DNA from: Bacteroides finegoldii DSM 17565
GTDB taxonomy: Bacteria > Bacteroidota > Bacteroidia > Bacteroidales > Bacteroidaceae
NCBI RefSeq assembly: GCF_000156195.1
Contig: NZ_GG688328.1
Coordinates: 34,293 to 98,292, forward strand
Reading direction: 5' to 3'
Length of the DNA: 64,000 nucleotides
Below the pieces are notes generated by a model. That model worked only from the letters and a program-made list of their open reading frames with translations, did no database searches and had not been told where the DNA came from. The position numbers were made by a program, and so were the translations under genes. Positions 55,110 through 63,856 of this stretch are shown here, in pieces. Each line of letters opens with the position of its first letter. Position 1 is the first letter of the stretch.

Positions 55110-56144
55110 ATGGCAAAGAAAGACGAACTTAATTTTGAAACAGATAATAAAATGGCATCAAGCGAAAAACTAAAAGCCTTACAGGCAGCCATGGAAAAGA
55201 TAGAAAAGAGCTTCGGTAAAGGTTCTATCATGAAAATGGGTGACGACAGTGTTGAACAAGTAGAAGTGATCCCGACAGGCTCCATAGCCTTGAACGTGGC
55301 ACTTGGCGTGGGAGGTTACCCAAGAGGTAGAATCATCGAAATTTATGGTCCGGAATCTTCCGGTAAAACGACATTGGCCATTCATGCCATTGCCGAAGCA
55401 CAAAAGGCTGGCGGTATAGCAGCTTTCATTGATGCAGAACATGCTTTCGACCGTTTCTATGCATCTAAATTAGGTGTAAACATCGACGACCTGTACATCT
55501 CCCAGCCAGACAACGGGGAGCAGGCATTGGAAATTGCAGAACAACTGATCCGTTCTTCCGCTATCGACATTATCGTAATCGACTCCGTTGCCGCATTGAC
55601 TCCTAAAGCTGAAATTGAAGGTGACATGGGTGACAATAAAGTAGGTCTTCAGGCACGTTTGATGTCTCAGGCATTACGTAAGTTGACAGCAGCAGTCAGC
55701 AAGACACGTACAACTTGTATCTTTATCAATCAGTTGCGTGAGAAGATCGGTGTAATGTTCGGCAGTCCGGAAACAACTACCGGTGGTAATGCCTTAAAAT
55801 TCTACGCATCCGTACGTTTGGATATCCGTCCGGGACAACCGATCAAAGATGGTGAAGAGATTCTGGGCAAACTGACTAAAGTAAAAGTCGTGAAGAATAA
55901 AGTGGCTCCTCCTTTCCGGAGAGCAGAATTTGATATCATGTTCGGTGAAGGTATCTCCCATTCCGGAGAAATCGTTGACTTGGGTGCCGATCTGGGAATC
56001 ATCAAGAAAAGCGGTTCATGGTATAGTTACAACGACACGAAGCTGGGACAGGGACGCGACGCTGCCAAACAATGTATTGCCGACAATCCGGAACTAGCAG
56101 AAGAGCTGGAAGGACTGATCTTTGAAGAGTTAAAGAAGAAATAA
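55110..56144 (+). CDS. recA: Recombinase RecA
   Basis: A protein of 344 residues that forms the recombination filament and triggers SOS-type responses. The Walker A is GPESSGKTT (residues 80-88), Walker B is in IIVIDSVAAL, and the loops LQARLMSQALRKLT, INQLREKIGVMFGSPETT and GGNALKFYASVRLDIR are typical. The start is the ATG at 55110. An internal ATG at 55152 exists, but the longer form has normal length. I see no LexA-like operator upstream. Confidence 0.98.
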   Translation: MAKKDELNFETDNKMASSEKLKALQAAMEKIEKSFGKGSIMKMGDDSVEQVEVIPTGSIALNVALGVGGYPRGRIIEIYGPESSGKTTLAIHAIAEAQKAGGIAAFIDAEHAFDRFYASKLGVNIDDLYISQPDNGEQALEIAEQLIRSSAIDIIVIDSVAALTPKAEIEGDMGDNKVGLQARLMSQALRKLTAAVSKTRTTCIFINQLREKIGVMFGSPETTTGGNALKFYASVRLDIRPGQPIKDGEEILGKLTKVKVVKNKVAPPFRRAEFDIMFGEGISHSGEIVDLGADLGIIKKSGSWYSYNDTKLGQGRDAAKQCIADNPELAEELEGLIFEELKKK

Positions 56145-56203
56145 TCACTTCCACCTTACAGTTTTTCAAAGCTGTAATCGGAGGAGTGAGGGTTGTACAA
56201 AAA

Positions 56204-56249
56204 AAGTGGGAGAATATCGTACGAAACGAACATTCTCCCACTTCTTTTA
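56204..56249. terminator. Bidirectional terminator between recA and the YeiH-type gene
   Basis: AAGTGGGAGAAT pairs perfectly with ATTCTCCCACTT and is flanked by A and T runs, serving both converging genes. Confidence 0.9.
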
Positions 56250-56274
56250 TATATTACCTAATCCTTATTCTTAC

Positions 56275-57270
56275 TTATGCAAAGTAATAGATATATGCCA
56301 ATGTACTCAAACTAATGACTACCCATAACGCTATTCCCTGCAATAACGGTTTTACGCCAACTGCTTTCAGAACATCTATCGAAAGAGAAGCACCAATAAA
56401 GAACATCGTAATTGTCAATGTCTTACGAGCAATTCCATTAATAGCATTTCCAATTTCCGGCATTCCATCCAGCAAATAAGTATTTACGATCATCGCCAGT
56501 ACAAAGTAGAAAATAAACCAGGGAATACTAATCTTTTGTCCCTTACTCTTAAAAATGAATGAAGTAGCGAAAGCTATCGGAATAATCCAAAGAGCACGAG
56601 TCAATTTGATGGTAGTAGCCACCTTCAAAGCCTCCTCTCCATAAGCAGCACCGGCTCCAACCACAGAACTTGTATCATGGATAGCAATAGCCGCCCAAGT
56701 ACCAAACTCATGTTCGCTCATGTTCAGAGCATGACCAATCATTGGAAATATGAAAAGCGCAATAGCATTCAAAATAAAGATAGTACCCAATGCCACAGAC
56801 ATTTCACTATCTTTTGCCTTCAATACCGGTCCTACTGCCGCAATGGCACTACCACCACAAATAGCCGTTCCCGAACTGATCAGATAAGAAGTATTTCTAT
56901 CTATCTTAAATATCTTGCGTCCGATAAACCAACCTATCGCCAATGTACCTACCACCGAAATAATAGTAAACTCCATCCCTTCCTTACCGGAAGCCAACGC
57001 TGATTGCAGATTCATACCGAATCCTAATCCGACAACGGAGTATTGCAATAGATATTTAGAAGTCTTTTTATTGAATTTCGGATGTGCCTGCCCGCAAGTC
57101 AATGCAAAAATAAGTCCGAGGAACAGAGCTACTGGAGGAGTCACCCATGCAGACCATGCCTGCAAACCCGGAATATAATCCAAAAATAAGAAAAGAGTCA
57201 AAGTAGAAAGCAGGGCGACATAAATAGTCTTATTTTTTGCCTGCAATGTTTTTGTAGCTGTTGAAATCAT
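56275..57270 (-). CDS. YeiH-family putative sulfate exporter
   Basis: A protein of 331 residues from the ATG at 57270; a longer frame to 57315 would place the start inside the promoter. It has about ten membrane segments and conserved motifs GLGFGMNLQSAL, ISSGTAICGGSAIAAVGPV and AIHDTSSVVGAGAAYGEEAL, which define the UPF0324/YeiH family. It is annotated as a sulfate exporter by homology. A LysR regulator of the CysL/YeiE kind lies 1.7 kb upstream. Confidence 0.88.
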   Translation of the reverse strand: MISTATKTLQAKNKTIYVALLSTLTLFLFLDYIPGLQAWSAWVTPPVALFLGLIFALTCGQAHPKFNKKTSKYLLQYSVVGLGFGMNLQSALASGKEGMEFTIISVVGTLAIGWFIGRKIFKIDRNTSYLISSGTAICGGSAIAAVGPVLKAKDSEMSVALGTIFILNAIALFIFPMIGHALNMSEHEFGTWAAIAIHDTSSVVGAGAAYGEEALKVATTIKLTRALWIIPIAFATSFIFKSKGQKISIPWFIFYFVLAMIVNTYLLDGMPEIGNAINGIARKTLTITMFFIGASLSIDVLKAVGVKPLLQGIALWVVISLSTLAYIYYFA

Positions 57271-57301
57271 ATAATATATCTTTAATTGTTTTTCTGGAGC
57301 G

Positions 57302-57309
57302 CAAAGGTA
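57302..57309 (-). promoter_or_regulatory. Bacteroides -7 promoter box for the YeiH-type gene
   Basis: The minus strand reads TACCTTTG 32 nt upstream of the ATG at 57270, which supports that start over the longer frame. Confidence 0.6.
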
Positions 57310-57512
57310 TGACAAACAATCAAGACACGCTAATCGTTTCTAATTATACGTTATAACTTTTAGTTATAGCTCTAACCTCTTCTTTATCAAGATTACCTTA
57401 TTACACTTCTACACTATCTTTTCCAAAAGGTGATAACGCTAATGCAGTCAAGCAACAACCATAAAAGATTCATTAAACAGCCCATATAAAAGTCTGATTT
57501 TATTTCTATCTA

Positions 57513-57716
57513 TCAGTCTAATAATACCGGATAAAAGTACTTTACCCACGCTACATAAGTATCTTGAGCAGAGAGACAAGTATCTAGCAAATATCCACGA
57601 GTAGTCGCGAACTCCCTAAGTCCACGATAATAAAATTGCTTATGGCGCTCATCTATAATAAATGGAACGATATTATGACGAAGGCATTCACGAACCAAAA
57701 TGATTGGATGTCTCAA
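57513..57716 (-). pseudogene. C-terminal remnant of a Fic-family protein
   Basis: The reading runs as HPIILVRECLRHNIVPFIID, then KQFYYRGLREF and GYLLDTCLSAQDTYV, to a normal C-terminus. This resembles the tail of Bacteroides Fic-domain proteins. The catalytic HxFxDGNGR motif and everything before it are absent. The only start is a TTG, and an in-frame TAA lies directly upstream. It is a leftover rather than a working gene. Confidence 0.65.
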
Positions 57717-57965
57717 TTATATCATCAACCGGTACACCTATTAGAGTATTTTTTACTTGCGTTCTAAATTTAGATAAGCGATTACCATATAAAGAAAAAG
57801 CGCGGGAATCTGTACAGTACACTTTTTAAAGTATGCCAAATATATAAACATACTCCGCAGCCACCCTTTCCTACTTCCACTTTATCCTAGTACTTTCCAT
57901 ACAATCTATTAATAAATAAATTCCTTTTTATTAATGCTAAACTTCTTTTTCTCAAATATAAAACC
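57717..57965. other. AT-rich gene-free stretch
   Basis: I see no gene or strong structure between the Fic remnant and the promoter of the HU-related gene. Confidence 0.6.
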
Positions 57966-57973
57966 TACCTTTG
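57966..57973 (+). promoter_or_regulatory. Bacteroides -7 promoter box directly before repeat locus B
   Basis: TACCTTTG lies 10 nt before the repeat element, so the predicted transcript would begin at or just before the first 21-nt unit and run about 180 nt to the HU-related ATG. Confidence 0.55.
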
Positions 57974-57982
57974 TACAAGAGG

Positions 57983-58076
57983 AAACTATAAACGAAGGCT
58001 TTGTTTTTATAACCAAAGCTTTCGTTTTTATAAATGAAACTTGCGTTTGTAAAAACGAAAGCTCCGTTTATAGTTT
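57983..58076. repeat. Four-unit 21-nt palindromic repeat element, locus B
   Basis: Four exactly adjacent 21-nt units start at 57988, 58009, 58030 and 58051. The terminal inverted repeat AAACTATAAACG (57983-57994) / CGTTTATAGTTT (58065-58076) is perfect over 12 bp. Unit 1 is nearly complementary to unit 4, and unit 2 partly to unit 3, so RNA from it could fold into one long hairpin or several small ones. It is the same family and unit count as locus A at 37530, in the opposite orientation. Confidence 0.85.
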
Positions 58077-58170
58077 ATACTTAACCCAAAAGTACTTATC
58101 TATTAGAGAAAAAGAAGTTTTGCCCTAGTATACAAGAACTTATCTACTAATAATTCAAACAACAAACAGT

Positions 58171-58809
58171 ATGGCAAAGTACATAATGGAGGAGATGCCC
58201 GACTTACAGAATACGGGGAAGAGAATCACATATCCGAAGTTTGCACGGGTAGACAATGCAAGCATAAAAGAACTTGCCCAACGAGTGGGTGACGTCAGTG
58301 GTTTCAGCCCAGGAGATATAGAAGGTATATTGCTCCAAACCTCCATCGAAATGGCACACATAATGGCGGAAGGACGCTCGGTTAAGATAGACGGAATCGG
58401 CACATTCACAGCGTCGCTGGCCCTGTACAAAGATAAAGAACGGGAAGGAGCTGAAGAAGGAAGTGAACATCGTAATGCACAGAGTATTTATGTAGGAAAT
58501 GTAAATTTCCGAGTAGACAAAATCATGCTGAGAAGAATTAATGAAAGATGCCGACTGGAAAGAGCCTCTTGGAAAAAGCAACGTTCCTCACAGAAGTTCA
58601 CACCGGAGCAACGTCTCAAACTGGCATTGAAATATCTCGACGAGCATTCGTTCCTTACGGTTCATGAATATCGGAAACTAACAGGACTCTTACAAACGGC
58701 AGCAACCATAGAATTAAAACAATGGGGAGATCAACCCAATTCCGGAATCGGAATCGCTGGAAGAGGTGCACACAGAATCTATATAAAAAAGAAACAAGAA
58801 GAAGAATAA
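58171..58809 (+). CDS. HU-related DNA-binding protein with C-terminal extension
   Basis: A protein of 212 residues. Residues 1-125 match the Bacteroidales HU-related family (TIGR01201-like): the YPKFARVDNASIKELAQRVG start, then GRSVKIDGIGTFTASL and the DNA-binding arm region, then NVNFRVDKIML. The C-terminal about 80 residues (FTPEQRLKLALKYLDEHSFL, then VHEYRKLTGL and RGAHRIYIKK) look like a small winged-helix-type domain. It probably binds DNA as an architectural protein or local regulator. The repeat element lies in its predicted leader. Confidence 0.85.
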   Translation: MAKYIMEEMPDLQNTGKRITYPKFARVDNASIKELAQRVGDVSGFSPGDIEGILLQTSIEMAHIMAEGRSVKIDGIGTFTASLALYKDKEREGAEEGSEHRNAQSIYVGNVNFRVDKIMLRRINERCRLERASWKKQRSSQKFTPEQRLKLALKYLDEHSFLTVHEYRKLTGLLQTAATIELKQWGDQPNSGIGIAGRGAHRIYIKKKQEEE

Positions 58810-58845
58810 TGAGTTAAAGATTATGTCTCAAAAGGTGCGGAAAGC

Positions 58846-58933
58846 ATGAGAGATGGTAGCATAAAAAAGATCTCTCATAAAATGCTAAACTGATAATCAA
58901 CAATTTACAAGCAAATCATGAGAGATGAGAGAT
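58846..58933. repeat. ATGAGAGAT inverted and direct repeats after the HU-related gene
   Basis: ATGAGAGAT (58846-58854) and ATCTCTCAT (58870-58878) form a perfect 9-bp inverted repeat. A third copy in direct orientation lies at 58918-58926 and is followed by GAGAGAT. The first pair could be a weak terminator, but there is no T run. Confidence 0.6.
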
Positions 58934-58971
58934 AATATTGTTTTTCTTCTAGTAGAGATTCCTAAGCGAGG

Positions 58972-59868
58972 TTATAAACTCTTGCTATGATGTCCCGCAA
59001 AACGCATAAAAACTTGGGACAATCCTCCCTCCTGCCCTTGCAACTGAACAAAGTTAAACTCACGTTGCATCGGCATTCCTTTTATTTCAACTACCTTCAG
59101 AGTGCCGACAACAAGTTCCTTATGTACCGAACGGATGGAAACAATTCCCATACAATCCGTATGCTCCAGAAAAAGCTTGATACTTTCCGTACTGCCAAGA
59201 TACATTAAAACATTCAGAGAAGAGAGCTTCAGATTATACTGCAGCAGCGCACGCTCAAATACATCTAATGTACCGGAACCTCTTTCGCGCAAGACCAAAG
59301 GGATATTTGGAAGTTCTTCCGGAAGGATTTCGTCGGCAACCGCCAATTTACTCCGCGTATGAACCACAGCCACGAGTTCATCTTGCAGGAATGCAGTGTA
59401 CTTCAAATTCGGTAAACGGAAGATACCCTCTACCAATCCCAGATCAATACGATGTTCCTGCAACGCCACCTCCACTCCACGGGAATTCCCATTTATCAAA
59501 GAAAGATTGATTTGTGGAAACTTTGTTATGAAGTTGGCCAATAAAGGAGGAAGGACATATTGCGCAATCGTAGTGCTGGCACCCAGTTTTAATTCTCCGA
59601 TATATTCGTCATGCAACAAGTGCATCTCGTATTCCAATTGCTTATAATCATCCAAAATCTTTTCACTATGCTTCAGTAACAGCTCTCCGGCCTCAGTCAA
59701 GGAGATTTTACTTCCCTGACGATCGAAAAGACGGGTTTGGTAACAAGTCTCCAACTCCTGAATATGCTTGGTGATAGCAGGCTGGCTGACAAACAACTCT
59801 TGCGAAGCCTTCGTAAAACTTAGGTTCTTCGCTACACTCTGAAAAACTTTTAAACGAAAATCGGACAC
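58972..59868 (-). CDS. LysR-family transcriptional regulator (CysL/YeiE-like)
   Basis: A protein of 298 residues. The N-terminal helix-turn-helix (FQSVAKNLSFTKASQELFVS, then QPAITKHIQELE) is followed by a LysR substrate domain with GELKLGASTTIAQYVLPPLL and ERGSGTLDVFE, the pattern of CysL/YeiE regulators. In enterobacteria yeiE is next to yeiH; here a YeiH-type exporter gene lies 1.7 kb away on the same strand, separated by the HU-related gene. Control of that exporter is inferred. Confidence 0.88.
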   Translation of the reverse strand: MSDFRLKVFQSVAKNLSFTKASQELFVSQPAITKHIQELETCYQTRLFDRQGSKISLTEAGELLLKHSEKILDDYKQLEYEMHLLHDEYIGELKLGASTTIAQYVLPPLLANFITKFPQINLSLINGNSRGVEVALQEHRIDLGLVEGIFRLPNLKYTAFLQDELVAVVHTRSKLAVADEILPEELPNIPLVLRERGSGTLDVFERALLQYNLKLSSLNVLMYLGSTESIKLFLEHTDCMGIVSIRSVHKELVVGTLKVVEIKGMPMQREFNFVQLQGQEGGLSQVFMRFAGHHSKSL

Positions 59869-59887
59869 AGCAACTTAGTATTAGCGA

Positions 59888-60472
59888 TTATAACTCCTCC
59901 GCCCTTATTCCCAATGAATGCATCACAGGAAAAGCCAACATATCCCATTTGTAGTTTACCGGTATTTCCGGTTCATTCATACGGAACTGCATAACTTCCT
60001 TGCCTTTCAGTCCCTGTAGAACATCAGTCACTTTCTTCCCATATTCCTCGTTGAAAGAAACAACAATCATCCGCTTCACATCCACCGAATCGGAGACAAC
60101 GGAAAGCAAATCCATAAACAGGTCTTCTCTCGACACCATGCCCTCCGACGGGACACCGGCAAAAGAGAACTCGCCATACGGACTTTGGAAAGCAACTCCG
60201 TTCAGCTCCTCCTGCAAGTCGGAGGGCTGGCAATGTTGCAAGTGTCTCGATTCTTTATCATATACAAAAAGAAATTGCACCTCGTTCTTTCCTTCGTTGA
60301 TTCCTGCATCCAGAGTCAGATAGGAAGTAAACAACGAAAGGTCTATCTCTTGTAAAGAACGTTGCAATGTCTTCTCGAAATAGTTTTTTATATCCGTTAT
60401 TACAAAATTCAGAAAAGCGGCATCTATCAGCACTACTGTTTCGGACAGTTTTATTTGGGGTTTATCATTCAT
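59888..60472 (-). CDS. Hypothetical protein, conserved-looking, unknown function
   Basis: A protein of 194 residues with no signal peptide or membrane segment. I do not recognise a domain with certainty. It has an alternating strand/helix pattern, with hydrophobic strands such as VVLIDAAFLNFVI and MIVVSFNE, and it ends MHSLGIRAEEL. It lies 19 nt upstream of the LysR gene on the same strand, so the two may be cotranscribed. It is divergent from clpB. Confidence 0.7.
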   Translation of the reverse strand: MNDKPQIKLSETVVLIDAAFLNFVITDIKNYFEKTLQRSLQEIDLSLFTSYLTLDAGINEGKNEVQFLFVYDKESRHLQHCQPSDLQEELNGVAFQSPYGEFSFAGVPSEGMVSREDLFMDLLSVVSDSVDVKRMIVVSFNEEYGKKVTDVLQGLKGKEVMQFRMNEPEIPVNYKWDMLAFPVMHSLGIRAEEL

Positions 60473-60696
60473 ATATACCTTAATTATATCATTACAGCGG
60501 ATAAAGATACTACAATACTTTCATTTATCCACTTGATTATCTTGCAAATTCGTCAGTCTGCACTAAACAAAAAAAGTCATTTTGTCCTTTAACTCCTTAA
60601 TATTCATGCTATTTTGTCATATTTTTCTACTTGGCAAATCTTTTGCGCCCTTTTAAGTGTTATTAGAAACATGAAATAAGAAAGGAGAACAACAAT

Positions 60697-63285
60697 ATGA
60701 ATTTTAACAATTTTACCATCAAATCTCAAGAAGCGGTGCAGGAGGCTGTGAACCTGGTACAAAGTCGGGGACAACAGGCTATTGAACCTGTCCACATCAT
60801 GCAGGGAGTGATGAAAGTAGGCGAAAACGTCACTAATTTCATTTTCCAAAAATTGGGCATGAACGGACAACAGGTTGCTCTTGTTGTAGACAGACAAATC
60901 GATTCACTTCCGAAAGTATCCGGTGGCGAGCCATACCTGAGTCGTGAATCCAACGAGGTTTTACAGAAAGCGACACAGTATTCCAAAGAAATGGGTGACG
61001 AATTCGTCTCACTGGAACATATCATACTCGCATTGCTGACTATCAAGAGTACTGTTTCTACCATCCTGAAGGACGCAGGTATGACGGAAAAGGAACTGCG
61101 TAACGCCATCAGTGAATTGAGAAAAGGAGAAAAGGTTACGTCCCAATCAAGTGAAGACACCTATCAGTCACTCGAAAAGTATGCCATCAACTTGAATGAA
61201 GCTGCCCGTAGCGGTAAGTTGGACCCTGTCATCGGACGTGACGAGGAGATCCGCCGCGTACTTCAGATATTGAGCCGTCGCACTAAAAACAATCCGATTC
61301 TGATTGGAGAACCGGGTACCGGTAAGACAGCCATTGTAGAAGGATTGGCGCATCGTATTCTTCGTGGAGACGTGCCCGAAAATCTGAAAAACAAACAGGT
61401 GTATTCATTGGATATGGGAGCATTGGTTGCCGGTGCAAAATACAAAGGTGAGTTTGAGGAACGGTTGAAGTCCGTAGTCAATGAGGTGAAGAAATCCGAA
61501 GGTGATATCATCTTGTTTATTGACGAGATTCACACGCTGGTAGGCGCCGGAAAAGGGGAAGGTGCAATGGACGCTGCCAATATCCTAAAACCGGCCTTAG
61601 CACGTGGCGAGTTGCGGTCTATCGGTGCTACGACTCTCGACGAATACCAGAAATATTTCGAGAAGGATAAGGCTTTGGAACGCCGTTTCCAAATCGTGCA
61701 GGTGGATGAGCCGGATAACTTGAGCACAATCTCTATCCTGCGTGGACTGAAAGAACGCTACGAGAACCATCATCATGTCCGTATCAAAGATGATGCGATC
61801 ATTGCAGCCGTAGAACTAAGTAGCCGCTACATCACCGATCGTTTCTTGCCGGACAAAGCTATCGACCTGATGGACGAAGCTGCCGCTAAATTACGCATGG
61901 AGGTGGATTCCGTTCCGGAAGAGCTGGATGAGATTTCCCGTAAAATCAAACAATTGGAGATTGAGCGTGAAGCCATCAAACGTGAGAATGACAAGCCTAA
62001 GTTGGAAATCATCGGTAAGGAGCTTGCCGAACTGAAAGAGCAGGAAAAGTCTTTCAAGGCAAAATGGCAGAGCGAAAAGACGTTGATGGACAAGATCCAA
62101 CAGAATAAGGTGGAGATTGAGAATCTGAAGTTTGAGGCTGAAAAGGCGGAACGGGAAGGCGACTACGGAAAAGTTGCGGAAATACGTTACGGTAAACTCC
62201 AAGCTTTGGACAAAGAAATAGAAGAGACTCAGCAAAAGCTCCGCGAAATGCAAGGTGATACCGCCATGATTAAAGAGGAAGTAGACGCTGAAGACATTGC
62301 AGACGTAGTTTCTCGTTGGACGGGTATTCCGGTCAGCAAAATGATGCAGAGCGAGAAAGACAAACTGTTGCATCTTGAAGAAGAGCTTCACGAACGGGTT
62401 ATCGGGCAGGATGAAGCGATAGAAGCTGTTGCGGACGCTGTACGTCGTAGCCGCGCCGGATTGCAAGACCCGAAACGCCCGATCGGCTCATTTATCTTTC
62501 TCGGAACGACCGGTGTGGGTAAAACAGAGCTTGCAAAGGCATTGGCTGAATTTCTGTTTGATGACGAAACGATGATGACCCGTATCGATATGAGTGAGTA
62601 TCAGGAAAAGCATAGTGTTTCCCGTTTGGTCGGAGCGCCTCCGGGATATGTAGGATACGATGAAGGCGGTCAACTGACAGAAGCTATCCGACGAAAACCT
62701 TATTCTGTCGTTCTGTTCGATGAAATAGAGAAAGCTCATCCGGATGTATTCAACATTCTGTTGCAAGTATTGGATGACGGACGGCTGACAGACAACAAAG
62801 GAAGGGTGGTCAACTTCAAGAACACTATCATCATCATGACTTCAAATATGGGTAGTTCCTATATACAGAGCCAGATGGAGAAGCTGAATGGTGCAAACAA
62901 AGAAGAGGTAGTCGAAGAAACGAAAAAGGAAGTGATGAATATGCTGAAAAAGACCATTCGTCCGGAATTCTTGAATCGTATCGACGAAACAATCATGTTC
63001 TTGCCGTTAACAGAAAAGGAAATCAAGCAGATTGTACTCTTACAGATCAAGAGCGTACAGAAGATGTTAGCCGAAAACGGAGTGGAACTTGAGATGACCG
63101 AAGCTGCTTTGGACTTCTTATCTAAAGTAGGATATGATCCCGAATTCGGAGCACGTCCGGTAAAGAGGGCTATTCAACGCTACCTACTGAACGACTTGTC
63201 CAAAAAACTACTTTCTCAGGAAGTAGACCGAAGCAAAGCAATTATTGTAGACGCTAGCGGTGACGGATTAGTATTCAGGAACTAA
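60697..63285 (+). CDS. clpB: ATP-dependent chaperone ClpB
   Basis: A disaggregase of 862 residues working with DnaK. The order is an N-terminal double Clp_N domain (FTIKSQEAVQEA), AAA1 with Walker A GEPGTGKTA at about 205, the coiled-coil M domain (about 405-520, rich in EIERE and KAEREG segments), AAA2 with GTTGVGKTE at about 603 and MTSNMGS, and the C-terminal D2-small domain ending DASGDGLVFRN. Full length and complete motifs. Confidence 0.98.
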   Translation: MNFNNFTIKSQEAVQEAVNLVQSRGQQAIEPVHIMQGVMKVGENVTNFIFQKLGMNGQQVALVVDRQIDSLPKVSGGEPYLSRESNEVLQKATQYSKEMGDEFVSLEHIILALLTIKSTVSTILKDAGMTEKELRNAISELRKGEKVTSQSSEDTYQSLEKYAINLNEAARSGKLDPVIGRDEEIRRVLQILSRRTKNNPILIGEPGTGKTAIVEGLAHRILRGDVPENLKNKQVYSLDMGALVAGAKYKGEFEERLKSVVNEVKKSEGDIILFIDEIHTLVGAGKGEGAMDAANILKPALARGELRSIGATTLDEYQKYFEKDKALERRFQIVQVDEPDNLSTISILRGLKERYENHHHVRIKDDAIIAAVELSSRYITDRFLPDKAIDLMDEAAAKLRMEVDSVPEELDEISRKIKQLEIEREAIKRENDKPKLEIIGKELAELKEQEKSFKAKWQSEKTLMDKIQQNKVEIENLKFEAEKAEREGDYGKVAEIRYGKLQALDKEIEETQQKLREMQGDTAMIKEEVDAEDIADVVSRWTGIPVSKMMQSEKDKLLHLEEELHERVIGQDEAIEAVADAVRRSRAGLQDPKRPIGSFIFLGTTGVGKTELAKALAEFLFDDETMMTRIDMSEYQEKHSVSRLVGAPPGYVGYDEGGQLTEAIRRKPYSVVLFDEIEKAHPDVFNILLQVLDDGRLTDNKGRVVNFKNTIIIMTSNMGSSYIQSQMEKLNGANKEEVVEETKKEVMNMLKKTIRPEFLNRIDETIMFLPLTEKEIKQIVLLQIKSVQKMLAENGVELEMTEAALDFLSKVGYDPEFGARPVKRAIQRYLLNDLSKKLLSQEVDRSKAIIVDASGDGLVFRN

Positions 63286-63302
63286 AGGTTTCATTAAATT
63301 AA

Positions 63303-63370
63303 AATGAGGATGTGTCATAAATAATCTGCGATAATTTGCGTTCATCGCGGTATGACACACTCTCATTTTT
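63303..63370. terminator. Bidirectional terminator after clpB
   Basis: AATGAGGATGTGTCATA pairs with TATGACACACTCTCATT (17 bp, two mismatches) and continues into six T; an inner GCGAT/ATCGC stem sits in the loop. It separates clpB from the convergent small gene. Confidence 0.9.
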
Positions 63371-63618
63371 TATTTCTCTGAATATATTATCCTACGAACT
63401 TCCGGTTGACAGTTCGGATGGCTCATCACCAATACATAAGTCCCATATTTAGGAACCAGCATAGAAATTGAGGGCAACTCAAACTTGGACTTCCCCCTCA
63501 GCTCTCCCTGTGAATCGTATAAAAATACCATCGTACCAACTAATAAGCCGGTTATGCACAAGATTCCTTTTTGATTGTCCAAACGGACATTTACTTCTTT
63601 ATTTGTTATTGTCTCCAT
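63370..63618 (-). CDS. Small hypothetical protein, DUF3244-like pattern
   Basis: A protein of 82 residues from the ATG at 63618; in-frame starts at 63630 and 63660 are also possible. It reads as a short all-beta protein (VRLDNQKGILCITGLLVGTM, then VFLYDSQGEL, YGTYVLVMSHPN and IIYSEK), with a pattern similar to small DUF3244/Por-secretion-like beta sandwiches. The chosen start gives no signal peptide; the longest start gives only a weak one. The function is unknown. Confidence 0.55.
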   Translation of the reverse strand: METITNKEVNVRLDNQKGILCITGLLVGTMVFLYDSQGELRGKSKFELPSISMLVPKYGTYVLVMSHPNCQPEVRRIIYSEK

Positions 63619-63792
63619 CTCCCCTAACATCAATTTAAAACTATGAAGGCAAAGATACATAAAAAGAAGTATTATTTACAATATAAACAGAAGATATTTA
63701 TTTTAATCAAAGATTACCCAATTAATACTAATATATTTTTGAAATATCCACATTCCAAACTAAAGGGACTATCCATCTGATTGTGTAAATAG

Positions 63793-63827
63793 AAAACTAC
63801 GGGATTTTTCTCGTAGTTTTTTTATTT
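63793..63827 (+). terminator. Hairpin between the IS left end and its transposase gene
   Basis: AAAACTACG pairs with CGTAGTTTT around a ten-base loop and continues in T. It lies upstream of the transposase start and would stop read-through from outside into the transposase gene. Confidence 0.7.
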
Positions 63828-63856
63828 ATATATTAACTTTGTAAAAATCAGATTTT

